A stretch of DNA of 64,000 nucleotides from contig NZ_VLPK01000003.1 of NCBI RefSeq assembly GCF_007558865.1, forward strand, positions 372,001 to 436,000, read 5' to 3'. The position numbers were made by a program, and so were the translations under genes. Origin of the DNA: Mucilaginibacter corticis. Lineage in GTDB: Bacteria; Bacteroidota; Bacteroidia; Sphingobacteriales; Sphingobacteriaceae. This document shows positions 7,673-16,679 of the stretch, piece by piece. Position 1 is the first letter of the stretch. Each line of letters opens with the position of its first letter. The notes below the pieces were generated by a model. That model saw only the letters and a list, made by a program, of their open reading frames with translations, was not told the DNA's origin and ran no database searches.

Positions 7673-9229
7673 ATGAATTTTGATAACGACCAATATAACA
7701 AGGCTAACACCAACGACAAACGTAACCGCTTAACCAGCCCAACCCCTTATACCGGGCTTGGCAAATTACCCCCACAGGCAGTTGATCTTGAAGAAGCTGT
7801 GCTGGGCGCATTGATGTTAGAGAAAGACGCGCTATCGTCAGTGATCGATATTTTAAAGCCCGAAGTTTTTTACCGCGACAATCACCAGAAGATCTTTAAG
7901 GCGATACAATACCTGTTTGAAAAAACGTCCCCGGTTGATATTTTGACCGTAACCTCGCAGCTGCGCAGCCAGGGCGAGCTGGAAATGATCGGTGGTGCCT
8001 ATTATATTACCGAGCTGACCAACCGCGTGGCATCTGCCGCCAATATTGAGTTCCACTCGCGTATCATTATTCAAAAATTCATCCAGCGCGAGCTGATCCG
8101 AATCTCGACAGAGATCATCAATACCGCTTACGAAGATACTACCGACGTACTGGACCTGTTAGACAAGGCCGAAAAGAACCTGTTTGACATTGCCCAGAAT
8201 AACCTGCGCCGCGACTCGCGCAAAATGGACGATTTGTTGCAGGAAACCTTAAAAGAAATTGAAGCATTAAAAGATAAAAAAGATGGCCTTACCGGTGTAC
8301 CTTCAGGTTTTACAGACCTTGACCGCATGACCTCGGGCTGGCAAAAATCCGACCTGGTAATTATAGCTGCCCGCCCCGCGATGGGTAAAACGGCTTTCGT
8401 ATTAACCTGCGCCCGTAACGCCGCGGTCGATTTTGAAAAGCCGGTTGTAGTTTTCTCGCTCGAAATGTCGTCTGTTCAGTTGGTTAACCGTCTGGTATCC
8501 GGCGAAACAGAGATAGAGCAGGAGAAGATCCGTAAGGGTACTTTGGAAGAATGGGAATGGCAACAGATCCACTCTAAAATAGGCCGCTTAGAACAAGCCC
8601 CGCTAATTATTGACGATACCCCGGCGCTGAATATATTTGAGTTCCGCGCCAAATGCCGCCGTTTAAAATCGCAATATGATGTCCAATTGATCATCATTGA
8701 TTACCTGCAATTAATGCAGGGAAAATCGGCAGATGGCAAAGGCGGTGGTAACCGCGAGCAGGAGATCGGTAGTATTTCGCGTGCGCTGAAATCAGTAGCT
8801 AAAGAGCTGAACGTTCCGGTAATTGCACTATCGCAATTAAGCCGCGCGGTTGAAAGCCGCCCCGGTGCTTCAAAACGCCCTATGCTTTCGGATTTGCGGG
8901 AGTCGGGCTCTATCGAGCAGGACGCGGATATGGTACTCTTCTTATATCGACCTGAATATTACGGGCTTGATGTGGATGAAGACAACAACCCAACCAAAGG
9001 CGTAGGCGAGGTAATCATTGCCAAGCACCGTAACGGCGAAACCGGCATTGTGCGCCTGAAATTTGTTGGCAAGTACGTTAAGTTTACCGACCTTGATACC
9101 GGCGACAGTTTCCCGGCATCGGGCGACGCCTTTAGCGGACTTAACCCGTCGACAGACTTTGATAAGCCAAGCAACTTTATTATCCGCCCGTCAAGAATGG
9201 ATGATATTGATGACGAGCCACCGTTTTAA
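7673..9229 (+). CDS. dnaB: Replicative DNA helicase
   Basis: Hexameric 5'-3' helicase of the replication fork, 518 residues. The N-terminal DnaB_N domain (about 25-130) begins PPQAVDLEEAVLGALML. The C-terminal RecA-like domain carries Walker A in ARPAMGKTAF, Walker B in QLIIIDYLQLM, motif H3 (VPVIALSQLSR) and an arginine-finger region (AKHRNGETG). No intein is present; the Walker A region where DnaB inteins often sit is intact. It is monocistronic, divergent from rlmB, with a GC-rich hairpin eight nucleotides past the stop and a second hairpin repeat beyond. Confidence 0.97.
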   Translation: MNFDNDQYNKANTNDKRNRLTSPTPYTGLGKLPPQAVDLEEAVLGALMLEKDALSSVIDILKPEVFYRDNHQKIFKAIQYLFEKTSPVDILTVTSQLRSQGELEMIGGAYYITELTNRVASAANIEFHSRIIIQKFIQRELIRISTEIINTAYEDTTDVLDLLDKAEKNLFDIAQNNLRRDSRKMDDLLQETLKEIEALKDKKDGLTGVPSGFTDLDRMTSGWQKSDLVIIAARPAMGKTAFVLTCARNAAVDFEKPVVVFSLEMSSVQLVNRLVSGETEIEQEKIRKGTLEEWEWQQIHSKIGRLEQAPLIIDDTPALNIFEFRAKCRRLKSQYDVQLIIIDYLQLMQGKSADGKGGGNREQEIGSISRALKSVAKELNVPVIALSQLSRAVESRPGASKRPMLSDLRESGSIEQDADMVLFLYRPEYYGLDVDEDNNPTKGVGEVIIAKHRNGETGIVRLKFVGKYVKFTDLDTGDSFPASGDAFSGLNPSTDFDKPSNFIIRPSRMDDIDDEPPF

Positions 9230-9237
9230 CCCCCCAG

Positions 9238-9251
9238 CCCCCTGAAGGGGG
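9238..9251 (+). terminator. GC-rich hairpin after dnaB
   Basis: CCCCCT-GA-AGGGGG forms a six-pair stem eight nucleotides after the dnaB stop. The downstream AGTTTGAAAAGCTTTTT provides a weak T-rich tract. It resembles the CCCCCT/AGGGGG units inside the repeat family at 10596 and 55840. Confidence 0.5.
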
Positions 9252-9267
9252 AGTTTGAAAAGCTTTT

Positions 9268-9356
9268 TGTCATTTCGACCAATGGGAGAAATCTTATACA
9301 TGCGCTTGGTAGCACAGCGTTTAAGATTTCTCACTCGTTCCTCATTCGAAATGACA
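9268..9356. repeat. Dispersed hairpin repeat, family 1, copy 2
   Basis: 89-bp imperfect palindrome homologous to the element at 6489-6579. The shared blocks are TGTCATTTCGA, GAGAAATCTTATAC, TTAAGATNTCTCAC and TCGANATGACA. It lies between the convergent dnaB and chrA genes, where a bidirectional terminator would be expected. Divergence between the copies is concentrated in the loop. Confidence 0.85.
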
Positions 9357-9388
9357 TCGAAATAAATAATTGTTTCCCGTTTAGGGTG

Positions 9389-10594
9389 TTAAGGGGCTAA
9401 CACCAATCCTAACACCACGCCTATCAATATTACTACCGGCGCTTTTATTTTGGTGAATTGTAGTAGCAGAAACGTACCTACCATTAAGCCATAGGCCATC
9501 CAGTTGCCGCCAAAGGGCCTTGTCAGTAAAATAAACGCGGTTGCCATAAAGCCTACCGCTACGGCGTTAATGCCGCTAAGCGAATTCTTTATCCGGGTGA
9601 TCTTTTTCAGGTCCTCCCAAAACGGTACAATGAATAGGATCAGGATCATACCCGGCAGGTTGATACCTATCACGGCTATCACGCTGCCCAATATCTCGCC
9701 CGCCATGCCGTAGCCTTTGTTGCCTAAAGTTATGCCTCCTAAAAAGGATGTAAAAGAAAACGTAGGCCCCGGCAAGGCCTGCTGCAAGGCATAGCCCGAC
9801 AGAAATTCCGAGCTGCTGAGGTAGTGTTTCAGTTCTACAAACTCGGTGTACATTAGCGGTACCAATACCTGCCCTCCGCCAAATATCAGGATACCGTTAC
9901 GGTAAAAATTCTCGAACAAACGTATAGGCAAACTAAATGGCGACGTACGGTTAATGACCGCACCCAAGGCCGCGAACGTAAGCAGAATACCAATGAAGTA
10001 AGCAACCTTATTGGGATTAACATTGGCGAATAGTTTAACGCGCAACTCGCTCTCCTGCGGCTGTGTCTCTAAAGCCGAAGAAACTATACCCCCCAGCAAG
10101 ATCAGCAAAGGGAAGGCATAAGGGTTTTGCAGGATAAGCGTAACTATCAGCGAGCCTACGGCCAGCATAATGCTCACTTTTGTTCTTAAAAACTTATGGG
10201 CGAAGGTATAGGTAGCATAAGCGACGATCCCTACCGCCATAGGCTGAATGTAGCGCAAAATAGCGGCTATCTTACCCTGGTTGGCAAACATCTTATAACT
10301 GATCGCAGCCATACACATGATAGCCGCCGACGGCAATATCCACATTAAAAAGGTGATGATAGCCAGCGGCAGGCCGCCCACCTTCCAGGCTATCCCCACC
10401 AGCGTCTGCGTCGACGACGGGCCCGGCAATACCTGCGCCAGGGCATTCAGTTCCATCAACTCTTCTTCGGTAATATAGCCGCGTTTTTGCACAAACTCGC
10501 GCAACATAATGGCTATATGGCCCTGCGGGCCGCCAAATGCACTTAAGGTGTAAATAAATGCATCACGCAGAAAAAGAAGTTGGCGTTTTTTCAT
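9389..10594 (-). CDS. chrA: Chromate transporter family protein (two CHR domains)
   Basis: Inner-membrane protein of about 401 residues with two homologous CHR halves. The N-half has SAFGGPQGHIAIMLREFV and LPGPSSTQTLVGIAWKVGG; the C-half has FGGGQVLVPLMYTEFV and LPGPTFSFTSFLGG. This is the long-chain ChrA arrangement, expected to export chromate or a similar oxyanion. I chose the ATG at 10594 (MKKRQLLF). An in-frame ATG 36 bp further upstream would add 12 residues encoded entirely by a dispersed repeat (10596-10677), so that longer start is rejected. No chrB regulator is adjacent. Confidence 0.88.
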   Translation of the reverse strand: MKKRQLLFLRDAFIYTLSAFGGPQGHIAIMLREFVQKRGYITEEELMELNALAQVLPGPSSTQTLVGIAWKVGGLPLAIITFLMWILPSAAIMCMAAISYKMFANQGKIAAILRYIQPMAVGIVAYATYTFAHKFLRTKVSIMLAVGSLIVTLILQNPYAFPLLILLGGIVSSALETQPQESELRVKLFANVNPNKVAYFIGILLTFAALGAVINRTSPFSLPIRLFENFYRNGILIFGGGQVLVPLMYTEFVELKHYLSSSEFLSGYALQQALPGPTFSFTSFLGGITLGNKGYGMAGEILGSVIAVIGINLPGMILILFIVPFWEDLKKITRIKNSLSGINAVAVGFMATAFILLTRPFGGNWMAYGLMVGTFLLLQFTKIKAPVVILIGVVLGLVLAP

Positions 10595-10595
10595 A

Positions 10596-10677
10596 ACCCC
10601 TCTTTGATCTCCCCAAAGGGGAGAAAACATAAACTATTTATAAAAAGCCCTCCCTCTCGGGGAGGGTTGGGAGGGGT
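10596..10677. repeat. Dispersed C/G-rich repeat, family 2, copy 1
   Basis: The element starts ACCCCTCTTTGATCTCCCC, has a first hairpin CTCCCC-AAA-GGGGAG, an AT-rich centre, then AAAGCCCTCCC and GGGAGGGTTGGGAGGGG. The same order of blocks recurs at 55840-55939. Its outer ends are complementary (ACCCCTC / GAGGGGT), so the whole unit is a large hairpin. It starts four nucleotides from the stop of the downstream-lying TPR gene. Confidence 0.85.
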
Positions 10678-10681
10678 GTCT

Positions 10682-11020
10682 CTAATAATCATCGTCATCA
10701 TCATAACCAATCGCTTCGCGGTAAACGGCCTGCAATTCAGAAAAAGCATGATTGTCACGCTTGGCTTTGGTTATTTCCATGCCTTTTTCGTAGGTTTTCA
10801 CGGCATCATCCTTGCGGTTTAGCGCCTCATACAGCTTGCCTAAATGATAATAAGTACCGGAATATTGCGGGTGATTGTTAACCAGGTCCTCATAATACTC
10901 CAATGCCTTATCTACCTGGTTTAAACGGAGATACTCTGTCGCCAGCGCGTATTTTAAAAACTCGTCGTTGGGTTCGTTTTTTATAAATTCAAGTAATTTA
11001 TCTAACCTGCTTATCTCCAT
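10682..11020 (-). CDS. Small tetratricopeptide repeat protein
   Basis: 112-residue soluble protein. Two to three TPR units are visible: FLKYALATEYLRLNQVDKALEYYEDLV (given here only as the span about 20-46), YSGTYYHLGKLYEALNRKDD (about 53-72) and a following helix pair. The consensus small/aromatic residues at TPR positions 4, 8, 11, 20, 24 and 27 are kept. The C-terminus is a run of Asp ending in Tyr. A scaffold role is the family expectation; the partner is unknown. It is divergent from etfB across 46 bp. Confidence 0.8.
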   Translation of the reverse strand: MEISRLDKLLEFIKNEPNDEFLKYALATEYLRLNQVDKALEYYEDLVNNHPQYSGTYYHLGKLYEALNRKDDAVKTYEKGMEITKAKRDNHAFSELQAVYREAIGYDDDDDY

Positions 11021-11066
11021 TTTTATACGCTATCTTTTTTAACTAAATTTGTAAAAAACCTCTGTT

Positions 11067-11804
11067 ATGACTATCCTGGTGTGTATAAGTAATGTCCCTG
11101 ATACAACGACAAAAATAACTTTTACTGATAATAACACGCAATTTAATACCAACGGGGTTCAATTCATTTTAAACCCTTATGACGAAATTGCCCTCGCCCG
11201 TGCTGTAGAACTGACCGATGGAGGCAAAGGTACGGTAACCGTTATCAATGTAGGCGAAGCTAATACTGAACCTACCATCCGCAAAGCACTGGCCATTGGG
11301 GCCACTGATGCCGTGCGCATTAACGCCAAGCCACATGATGCCTGGTTCGTAGCTTATCAAATAGCACAATATGTTAAAGCAAACCCTTTCGACCTGATAT
11401 TGACCGGCCGCGAATCGATAGATTATAACGGTTCAAAGGTTGCGGGTATGCTGGGTGAATTATTGGACCTGCCGTCGGTTTCCATTATCAAAAAATTAGA
11501 ACTTGAAGGTGATAAAGCCGTTGTAGAACGCGAAATTGAAGGCGGTAAAGAAATACTGACCATCCCCTTCCCGTTTGTAGCCGGAACTGCCGAAGGCGTA
11601 GCCGAACCTAAAATTCCCAATATGCGCGGCATTATGTCGGCACGCACTAAACCTTTAACGGTTATTGAACCTGTGGATGTGAAAACAAATTCAGAGATCA
11701 TCAGTTATGAAACACCGGCACCCCGCGGACAGGTAAAATTAGTTGCAGCAGACGATGCCGGTAAACTAATTGACTTGCTGCATACAGAAGCAAAGGTTAT
11801 ATAA
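11067..11804 (+). CDS. etfB: Electron transfer flavoprotein, beta subunit
   Basis: 245-residue ETF beta chain. It starts MTILVCISNVPDTTTKI and contains NPYDEIALARAVEL and the ETF_beta signature VEREIEGGKEILTIPFPFV. With etfA it forms the FAD/AMP heterodimer that takes electrons from acyl-CoA dehydrogenases to the quinone pool through ETF:quinone oxidoreductase. The stop is 23 bp before etfA, so the two are co-transcribed. Confidence 0.95.
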   Translation: MTILVCISNVPDTTTKITFTDNNTQFNTNGVQFILNPYDEIALARAVELTDGGKGTVTVINVGEANTEPTIRKALAIGATDAVRINAKPHDAWFVAYQIAQYVKANPFDLILTGRESIDYNGSKVAGMLGELLDLPSVSIIKKLELEGDKAVVEREIEGGKEILTIPFPFVAGTAEGVAEPKIPNMRGIMSARTKPLTVIEPVDVKTNSEIISYETPAPRGQVKLVAADDAGKLIDLLHTEAKVI

Positions 11805-11827
11805 TTTAATACCAGACAACATAAACT

Positions 11828-12805
11828 ATGTCAGTTTTAATATATGCGGAAAACGCTGATGGCAAATTCAAAAAGTCAATTTTTGAAGCCGTAAGCTATG
11901 CCCGCGCAATTGCCGATCAACAAAACACCGCTCTTACCGCCATATCTATCGGCGATGTAAATGCTGATGAACTAAACTCGCTGGCCAAATATGGGGCAGA
12001 TAAAATATTAAATGCAGCCAACGCACAGTTAAAGAATTTTGTGAACCAGGCCTACGCCTCTGTGATTGCCGAAGCAGCCAAAAAAGAAGGCGCGGATATC
12101 GTGGTGTTATCTAATTCATTCTCCGGCCGTGGCCTGGCACCAAGGCTTGGTGTTAAATTAGATGCAGGTGTAGTTGATGGCGCGGTAGAATTACCCGAGC
12201 TAAATGGTGGCAAATTCACAGTAAAAAAGACAGCATTTTCTGGCAAGGCATTCGCGGTTGTCGAACTGACATCGGCCAATAAAGTGATAGCGCTTACACC
12301 AAACTCTTACAAAATAGTTGAGGCTGCAAAAGCAGAAAAGGTTGAAGGCTTTAGTGTTGAAACCAACGAGTCGGACTTTAAAGCCATGCTAAAAGAGATT
12401 GTACGGTCGACCGATAAGGTTTCTTTACCTGATGCTGAGATCGTTGTATCCGGCGGGCGCGGCTTAAAAGGGCCCGAAAACTGGGGCATGATTGAAGAGC
12501 TTGCAAACCTGTTAGGAGCAGCTACGGCCTGTTCAAAACCTGTGTCCGACTCGGGTTGGCGGCCGCATAGCGAACATGTTGGACAAACTGGTATAGCTGT
12601 CAGTCCAAATTTGTATATTGCAATAGGAATTTCGGGTGCTATACAGCACCTGGCGGGTGTAAGCTCGTCGAAAGTTATTGTGGTAATAAACAAAGATGCG
12701 GAAGCTCCTTTTTTTAAAGTAGCAGATTACGGCATAGTTGGTGATGCCTTTGAAGTAGTACCAAAATTAATAGCAGCGATTAAAGAACATAAAGCCTTAG
12801 TATAA
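11828..12805 (+). CDS. etfA: Electron transfer flavoprotein, alpha subunit
   Basis: 325-residue ETF alpha chain. The C-terminal FAD-binding domain has SGGRGLKGPENW, the FAD-contacting segment KPVSDSGWRPHSEHVGQTG, then AIGISGAIQHLAGV and INKDAEAPFFKVADYGIVGD, all typical. The N-terminal half carries the nucleotide-fold domain seen in ETF alpha. It is the second gene of etfB-etfA-bifunctional nuclease. Confidence 0.96.
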   Translation: MSVLIYAENADGKFKKSIFEAVSYARAIADQQNTALTAISIGDVNADELNSLAKYGADKILNAANAQLKNFVNQAYASVIAEAAKKEGADIVVLSNSFSGRGLAPRLGVKLDAGVVDGAVELPELNGGKFTVKKTAFSGKAFAVVELTSANKVIALTPNSYKIVEAAKAEKVEGFSVETNESDFKAMLKEIVRSTDKVSLPDAEIVVSGGRGLKGPENWGMIEELANLLGAATACSKPVSDSGWRPHSEHVGQTGIAVSPNLYIAIGISGAIQHLAGVSSSKVIVVINKDAEAPFFKVADYGIVGDAFEVVPKLIAAIKEHKALV

Positions 12806-12819
12806 AGAGGATTGTTGTG

Positions 12820-13434
12820 ATGGGTAATAACATGAAAAAAATTAAGCTTGATATTGTTGGCTTGTCATATAGCCAAACACAGTCGGGCGCATATGCATTG
12901 GTACTGGGCGAAGTTAGCGGCAGACGCAGGTTACCTATTATTATTGGTAGTTTTGAGGCACAGGCCATTGCCATCGAGATTGAAAAAATGACACCAAGCA
13001 GGCCCTTAACACATGATCTGTTTAAGAGCTTTGCCGAGGCTTATCATATTATGGTGCAGGAAGTGATCATCTATAACCTTGTAGATGGTATATTTTTCTC
13101 AAAGCTGATCTGTAGTGACGGTAAAAAAGTAATGGAGATAGATGCCCGTACCTCAGACGCCATAGCTGTTGCCGTAAGGTTTGACTGCCCTATTTTCACT
13201 TACGAATTCATCCTGTCAAGCGCGGGTATTGTTATTGAAGGCAACGACTTTGTTTACCTGGAAAATATCACCGAAACTCCTGAAGAGGTTACTCCCGTTT
13301 CTACAACCGCGCCAGGGTTCAGCGCCTTAAGTACCGATGAGCTAAAAACCAAGTTACAGGAAGCACTTGCTGATGAATCATATGAAAAGGCGGCCAAGAT
13401 CCGAGATGAGCTGAACAGGCGAAAAGCGTCTTGA
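12820..13434 (+). CDS. Bifunctional nuclease (DUF151) with C-terminal UVR motif
   Basis: About 204 residues. The N-terminal BFN/DUF151 domain (about 5-140) has the family blocks LPIIIGSFEAQAIAIEIE and IDARTSDAIAVAVRFDCPIF. A C-terminal UvrB/UvrC-type motif (ELKTKLQEALADESYEKAAK, then IRDEL) spans about 168-200. Bifunctional DNase/RNase activity is reported for plant and bacterial members; the physiological role here is not known. I chose the ATG at 12820, nine nucleotides after AGAGG; a GTG at 12817 and an ATG at 12832 are alternatives. It is 14 bp after etfA and likely part of the same operon. Confidence 0.88.
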   Translation: MGNNMKKIKLDIVGLSYSQTQSGAYALVLGEVSGRRRLPIIIGSFEAQAIAIEIEKMTPSRPLTHDLFKSFAEAYHIMVQEVIIYNLVDGIFFSKLICSDGKKVMEIDARTSDAIAVAVRFDCPIFTYEFILSSAGIVIEGNDFVYLENITETPEEVTPVSTTAPGFSALSTDELKTKLQEALADESYEKAAKIRDELNRRKAS

Positions 13435-13435
13435 T

Positions 13436-13531
13436 ATCGGATTTCGGATTTTCAATTTCGGATGTATTTTTTATTCACAATTAAAATCTTTTGTAGTTTT
13501 TAAATCCGAAATCGCACATCCGAAATCCGAA
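13436..13531. repeat. Heptad-phased hairpin A
   Basis: The left arm is four 7-nt units (ATCGGAT, TTCGGAT, TTTCAAT, TTCGGAT; 13436-13463). The right arm is four complementary 7-nt units (ATCCGAA, ATCGCAC, ATCCGAA, ATCCGAA; 13504-13531). The loop is about 40 nt and AT-rich. The degenerate third left unit pairs against the degenerate second right unit. The hairpin begins one nucleotide after the stop codon of the bifunctional nuclease gene. Confidence 0.85.
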
Positions 13532-13613
13532 ATTATTTATTGCCATTCCCTTTTAATTCACTACTTTCAGATTTTGAATTTTAACTGATCATAATTGATT
13601 TAAATCCGCCTAT

Positions 13614-14879
13614 ATGACTATTAAGTTTCGCTTAATACTGATGAATTTCATGCAGTTTTTTATTTGGGGATCATGGCTGCTTACCGTGGGCGCTTACTGG
13701 TTTCAAAATAAAGGATGGTCTGGTGCAGAGTTTGGGGCAATTTTTTCAACTATGGGTATCTCATCCATATTTATGCCGGCAATTGCGGGCATTATCTCTG
13801 ATAAATGGGTAAATGCCGAAAAGCTTTATGGCGGTTTACATATTGCCGGCGCCATAGTTCTTTTTTGCGTGCCGATGGTAAACAGCCCTACCTTGTTTTT
13901 TTGGGTGATATTGATCAATATGTTGTGTTATATGCCCACGCTATCCTTATCCATTAAAGTTGCTTATTCGGCTTTAAAAGGCGAAGGTAAGGATGTGGTT
14001 AGTGTTTACCCTCCTATACGCGTATGGGGTACCATAGGCTTCATAGCTGCCTTGTTAGTGGTTGATGTAACCAAAAGTGAAACTACCGCAAATCAATTTT
14101 ATATCGCATCTGCAGTAGCCCTTATGTTGGGTTTGTTTTCGTTCACGTTGCCAAAATGCCCGCCTTTATTGGGTAAAACCGGCAACAAAACTTTGAGGGA
14201 CGCTCTCGGCTTAAATGCCTTTGAGTTATTCAAGACACCGAAATTCGCTATCTTTTTTGCATTCTCGTTGCTTTTGGGCGCGGCCTTACAACTTACCAAT
14301 GCTTATGGAACCACTTATATCCTGGACTTTGCAAAAACGCCTACTTATAAAGGCTTATTTGCTGTAGAACACTCAGGCGCTATTATATCTATCTCGCAGG
14401 TATCTGAAACACTATTTATTTTAGCCATCCCTTTCTTTTTACGCAAGTTTGGTATCAAAAATGTAATGTTGTTTAGTATGCTGGCCTGGGTATTACGCTT
14501 TGGCCTGTTCGCATTTGGCAACCCTGCCGAAGGCTTATGGATGATCATCCTGTCGTGCATTGTTTACGGTATGGCATTTGATTTCTTTAATATATCCGGA
14601 TCGCTCTTTATTGAAACACAAACCACACCTGAGATCCGTGGAAGCGCACAAGGTTTATTTATGATGATGGTGAACGGTTTCGGCGCTTTTTTCGGCAGCA
14701 TCGCCAGCGGCTTTATTATCGATAAATTTTTCTTGCACGCCGATGGTAGTAAAGACTGGCATGGCATATGGCTTTGCTTTGCCGCTTATGCGTTAGTTAT
14801 AGCCGTAATTTTTCCATTTGTATTCAGGTATAAACATAACATGGCGTTAGAGCGCGCCATACAAAATGCACAACATTAA
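13614..14879 (+). CDS. Nucleoside:H+ symporter, MFS (NupG/XapB family)
   Basis: 421-residue inner-membrane protein with about 12 hydrophobic segments. It starts with RLILMNFMQFFIWGSWLLT, the N-terminal signature of the NupG/XapB nucleoside permeases, and continues with FMPAIAGIISDKWVNAEKLY at the 2-3 loop. The middle loop (about 190-205) is Lys-rich. Uptake of purine or pyrimidine nucleosides with protons is expected. It is preceded by heptad hairpin A and followed by the DUF3667 gene after 25 bp. Confidence 0.88.
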   Translation: MTIKFRLILMNFMQFFIWGSWLLTVGAYWFQNKGWSGAEFGAIFSTMGISSIFMPAIAGIISDKWVNAEKLYGGLHIAGAIVLFCVPMVNSPTLFFWVILINMLCYMPTLSLSIKVAYSALKGEGKDVVSVYPPIRVWGTIGFIAALLVVDVTKSETTANQFYIASAVALMLGLFSFTLPKCPPLLGKTGNKTLRDALGLNAFELFKTPKFAIFFAFSLLLGAALQLTNAYGTTYILDFAKTPTYKGLFAVEHSGAIISISQVSETLFILAIPFFLRKFGIKNVMLFSMLAWVLRFGLFAFGNPAEGLWMIILSCIVYGMAFDFFNISGSLFIETQTTPEIRGSAQGLFMMMVNGFGAFFGSIASGFIIDKFFLHADGSKDWHGIWLCFAAYALVIAVIFPFVFRYKHNMALERAIQNAQH

Positions 14880-14904
14880 CAACTGATCCAACCGCTCTTA
14901 TCCC

Positions 14905-16026
14905 ATGAAAAAACATTACCGTAAAGAAAACGATTGCTTAAACTGCGGAGCTGAACTTAAAGGCAAGTTTTGTTATGTGTGCGGGCAGGAAAACCTGCAG
15001 ATAAAAGAAAGCTTTGGCCACATGATGAACCATGCCATAAGCGATTACTTTCATTTTGATCATCAGTTTTTCCATACGTTAAAGCCACTGTTATTTAAGC
15101 CCGGTAAGCTAACCAACGAGTATATGGCCGGCAGGAGGGTACAATACTTGCACCCGGTAAAAATGTATATTTTCATTAGCCTGGTGTACTTTGTATTATT
15201 ATTTCAAAGCGGATTTGAACCGGTAAAGATCAAAGATGGCAATGATGGTAAAGTCAAAGGCAAGAAAGCCCTAATAGCAACTAATAAAGAATTAGACAGC
15301 ATTAGCAAAGACCCAAATACGCCGGACATAGCTAAAGGAATTATTTCAAAAGTAAAAACTAAAGTCGACTCCAACTTAAGCAAAATAGATACTACAGATA
15401 AAGACGATGACGACGATGAAAATACAGTAAGCGCTAATCATCAAAAAACACACTACAGTATTTTCGGCGATGATGTTGACGATCCAAAACGTAAAAACGA
15501 CACTACTTACGAACTCTATTTAAACTCGCAGCAAAAATTACCTGCTGACCAACGGGATGGTTTTTTTCATCGGCTAATCAGGAAAAGAGAATATGAATTA
15601 AATGCCAACGCTAAAGAAGTAAAAGCGAATTTAGTAGAAGGATTAAAGCATAATACACCTAAAATGATGTTTTTGCTGTTACCCTTATTTGCTTTGCTAT
15701 TAAGGATAACTTTCTGGAAGAATAAGAAATTCTATGTAGAGCACCTGATCTATTCATTCCATCTTCATTGCTTTATATTCTTATTTTTAGCAATAATGAT
15801 GTTGCTAAAAATGGCCACGCCCGCTGCATGGCACGGCGTTACTACCTGGTTAGATTTAGCGTCAACACTTATTATCATATGGTATATTTATACCTCGCTG
15901 CGTGCAGTATACCATCGGTCATCAGGCAGGACGATATCAAAAATGATAGGCTTATCCTTCAGCTATTTAGTCGTATTTAGTTTTTGTATGCTGAGCTTAG
16001 TAATAATTGTGGCGCTGTTTGATTAA
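14905..16026 (+). CDS. DUF3667 membrane protein with N-terminal zinc ribbon
   Basis: 373 residues. An N-terminal CxxC-x10-CxxC (CLNCGAELKGKFCYVCGQ, about 12-29) is a zinc-ribbon candidate. It is followed by the DUF3667 block HFDHQFFHTLKPLLFKPGK and EYMAGRRVQYLHPVKMYIF, then a membrane segment. A long polar Lys/Asp-rich region (about 110-230, with a run of eight Asp/Glu around 168-175) separates it from three to four C-terminal membrane segments. The family is common in Bacteroidota and has no assigned function. It overlaps the convergent porin-like gene by four base pairs. Confidence 0.88.
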   Translation: MKKHYRKENDCLNCGAELKGKFCYVCGQENLQIKESFGHMMNHAISDYFHFDHQFFHTLKPLLFKPGKLTNEYMAGRRVQYLHPVKMYIFISLVYFVLLFQSGFEPVKIKDGNDGKVKGKKALIATNKELDSISKDPNTPDIAKGIISKVKTKVDSNLSKIDTTDKDDDDDENTVSANHQKTHYSIFGDDVDDPKRKNDTTYELYLNSQQKLPADQRDGFFHRLIRKREYELNANAKEVKANLVEGLKHNTPKMMFLLLPLFALLLRITFWKNKKFYVEHLIYSFHLHCFIFLFLAIMMLLKMATPAAWHGVTTWLDLASTLIIIWYIYTSLRAVYHRSSGRTISKMIGLSFSYLVVFSFCMLSLVIIVALFD

Positions 16027-16595
16027 AATAACCGGTACGCTAACGAAAGATTAAACAGGTTGATCTTGGTTGAGCCTGCGCTATAGTCCTGTTTGCTTAA
16101 ACCGGCTTCGTAACGCAGATCGACAGACAGGTCGCGGATATCAACCCCAGCACCTAACTGCCAGGCATAATTTTGATCTTTATAATTAAGTTTGGTGATA
16201 TTGCTTGCCGCGTTGCTATAGCTTTGGTCTTTATTAATAGCAAATGAAACTACAGGACCAGTGTAAAACCTTGCACCTAATCCCAAAGCGCCAATTTTAC
16301 CACCGAATAATAAAGGCACATCCACACTGGTAAATTTGGCCTTGATATCGTCTACAGTTACATTTTTACTGGTTACATAAGCTTCGGGCTGAAAATTAAA
16401 ACCAAGCGCGCCAAACCGTGCCCAAAGTCCCCCTAAATAACCTGCCTGGTTACTGGTATTAAATGTCCCGCTTTTTGACAGGCTGGTTAAATTCATGCCG
16501 CCTTTTATCCCAAACTGGAAACTCGGGATAACTTGTGCTTGGGATACATATGCCGTGGTAAGGCAGATAGCTAACGTAATAAATAGTTTTTTCAT
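16023..16595 (-). CDS. Outer-membrane beta-barrel protein (porin family, OMP_b-brl)
   Basis: 190 residues with a signal peptide cleaved after about residue 20 (ITLAICLTTAYVSQAQ). The mature part alternates hydrophobic and polar residues in strands and contains FQFGIKGGMNLTSLSK and the C-terminal strand LFNLSLAYRLF, which ends in Phe as outer-membrane barrels do. Small PorT/OmpX-like barrels of this type have no fixed role. A 10-bp inverted repeat (16598-16607 / 16657-16666) flanks its promoter region. Confidence 0.85.
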   Translation of the reverse strand: MKKLFITLAICLTTAYVSQAQVIPSFQFGIKGGMNLTSLSKSGTFNTSNQAGYLGGLWARFGALGFNFQPEAYVTSKNVTVDDIKAKFTSVDVPLLFGGKIGALGLGARFYTGPVVSFAINKDQSYSNAASNITKLNYKDQNYAWQLGAGVDIRDLSVDLRYEAGLSKQDYSAGSTKINLFNLSLAYRLF

Positions 16596-16679
16596 AGCTT
16601 TTAAGTTCAGATCGCGAAGATAGAATTTTACAATTATTTCGTAAACGTTAAATCTTAACTTAAAAGTATATTTTGGGGA

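Noticed and set aside
10595..10630. Longer N-terminus of ChrA
   Set aside because: The extra 12 codons are part of a dispersed repeat that also occurs at 55840, and the protein family starts near MKKRQLLF.
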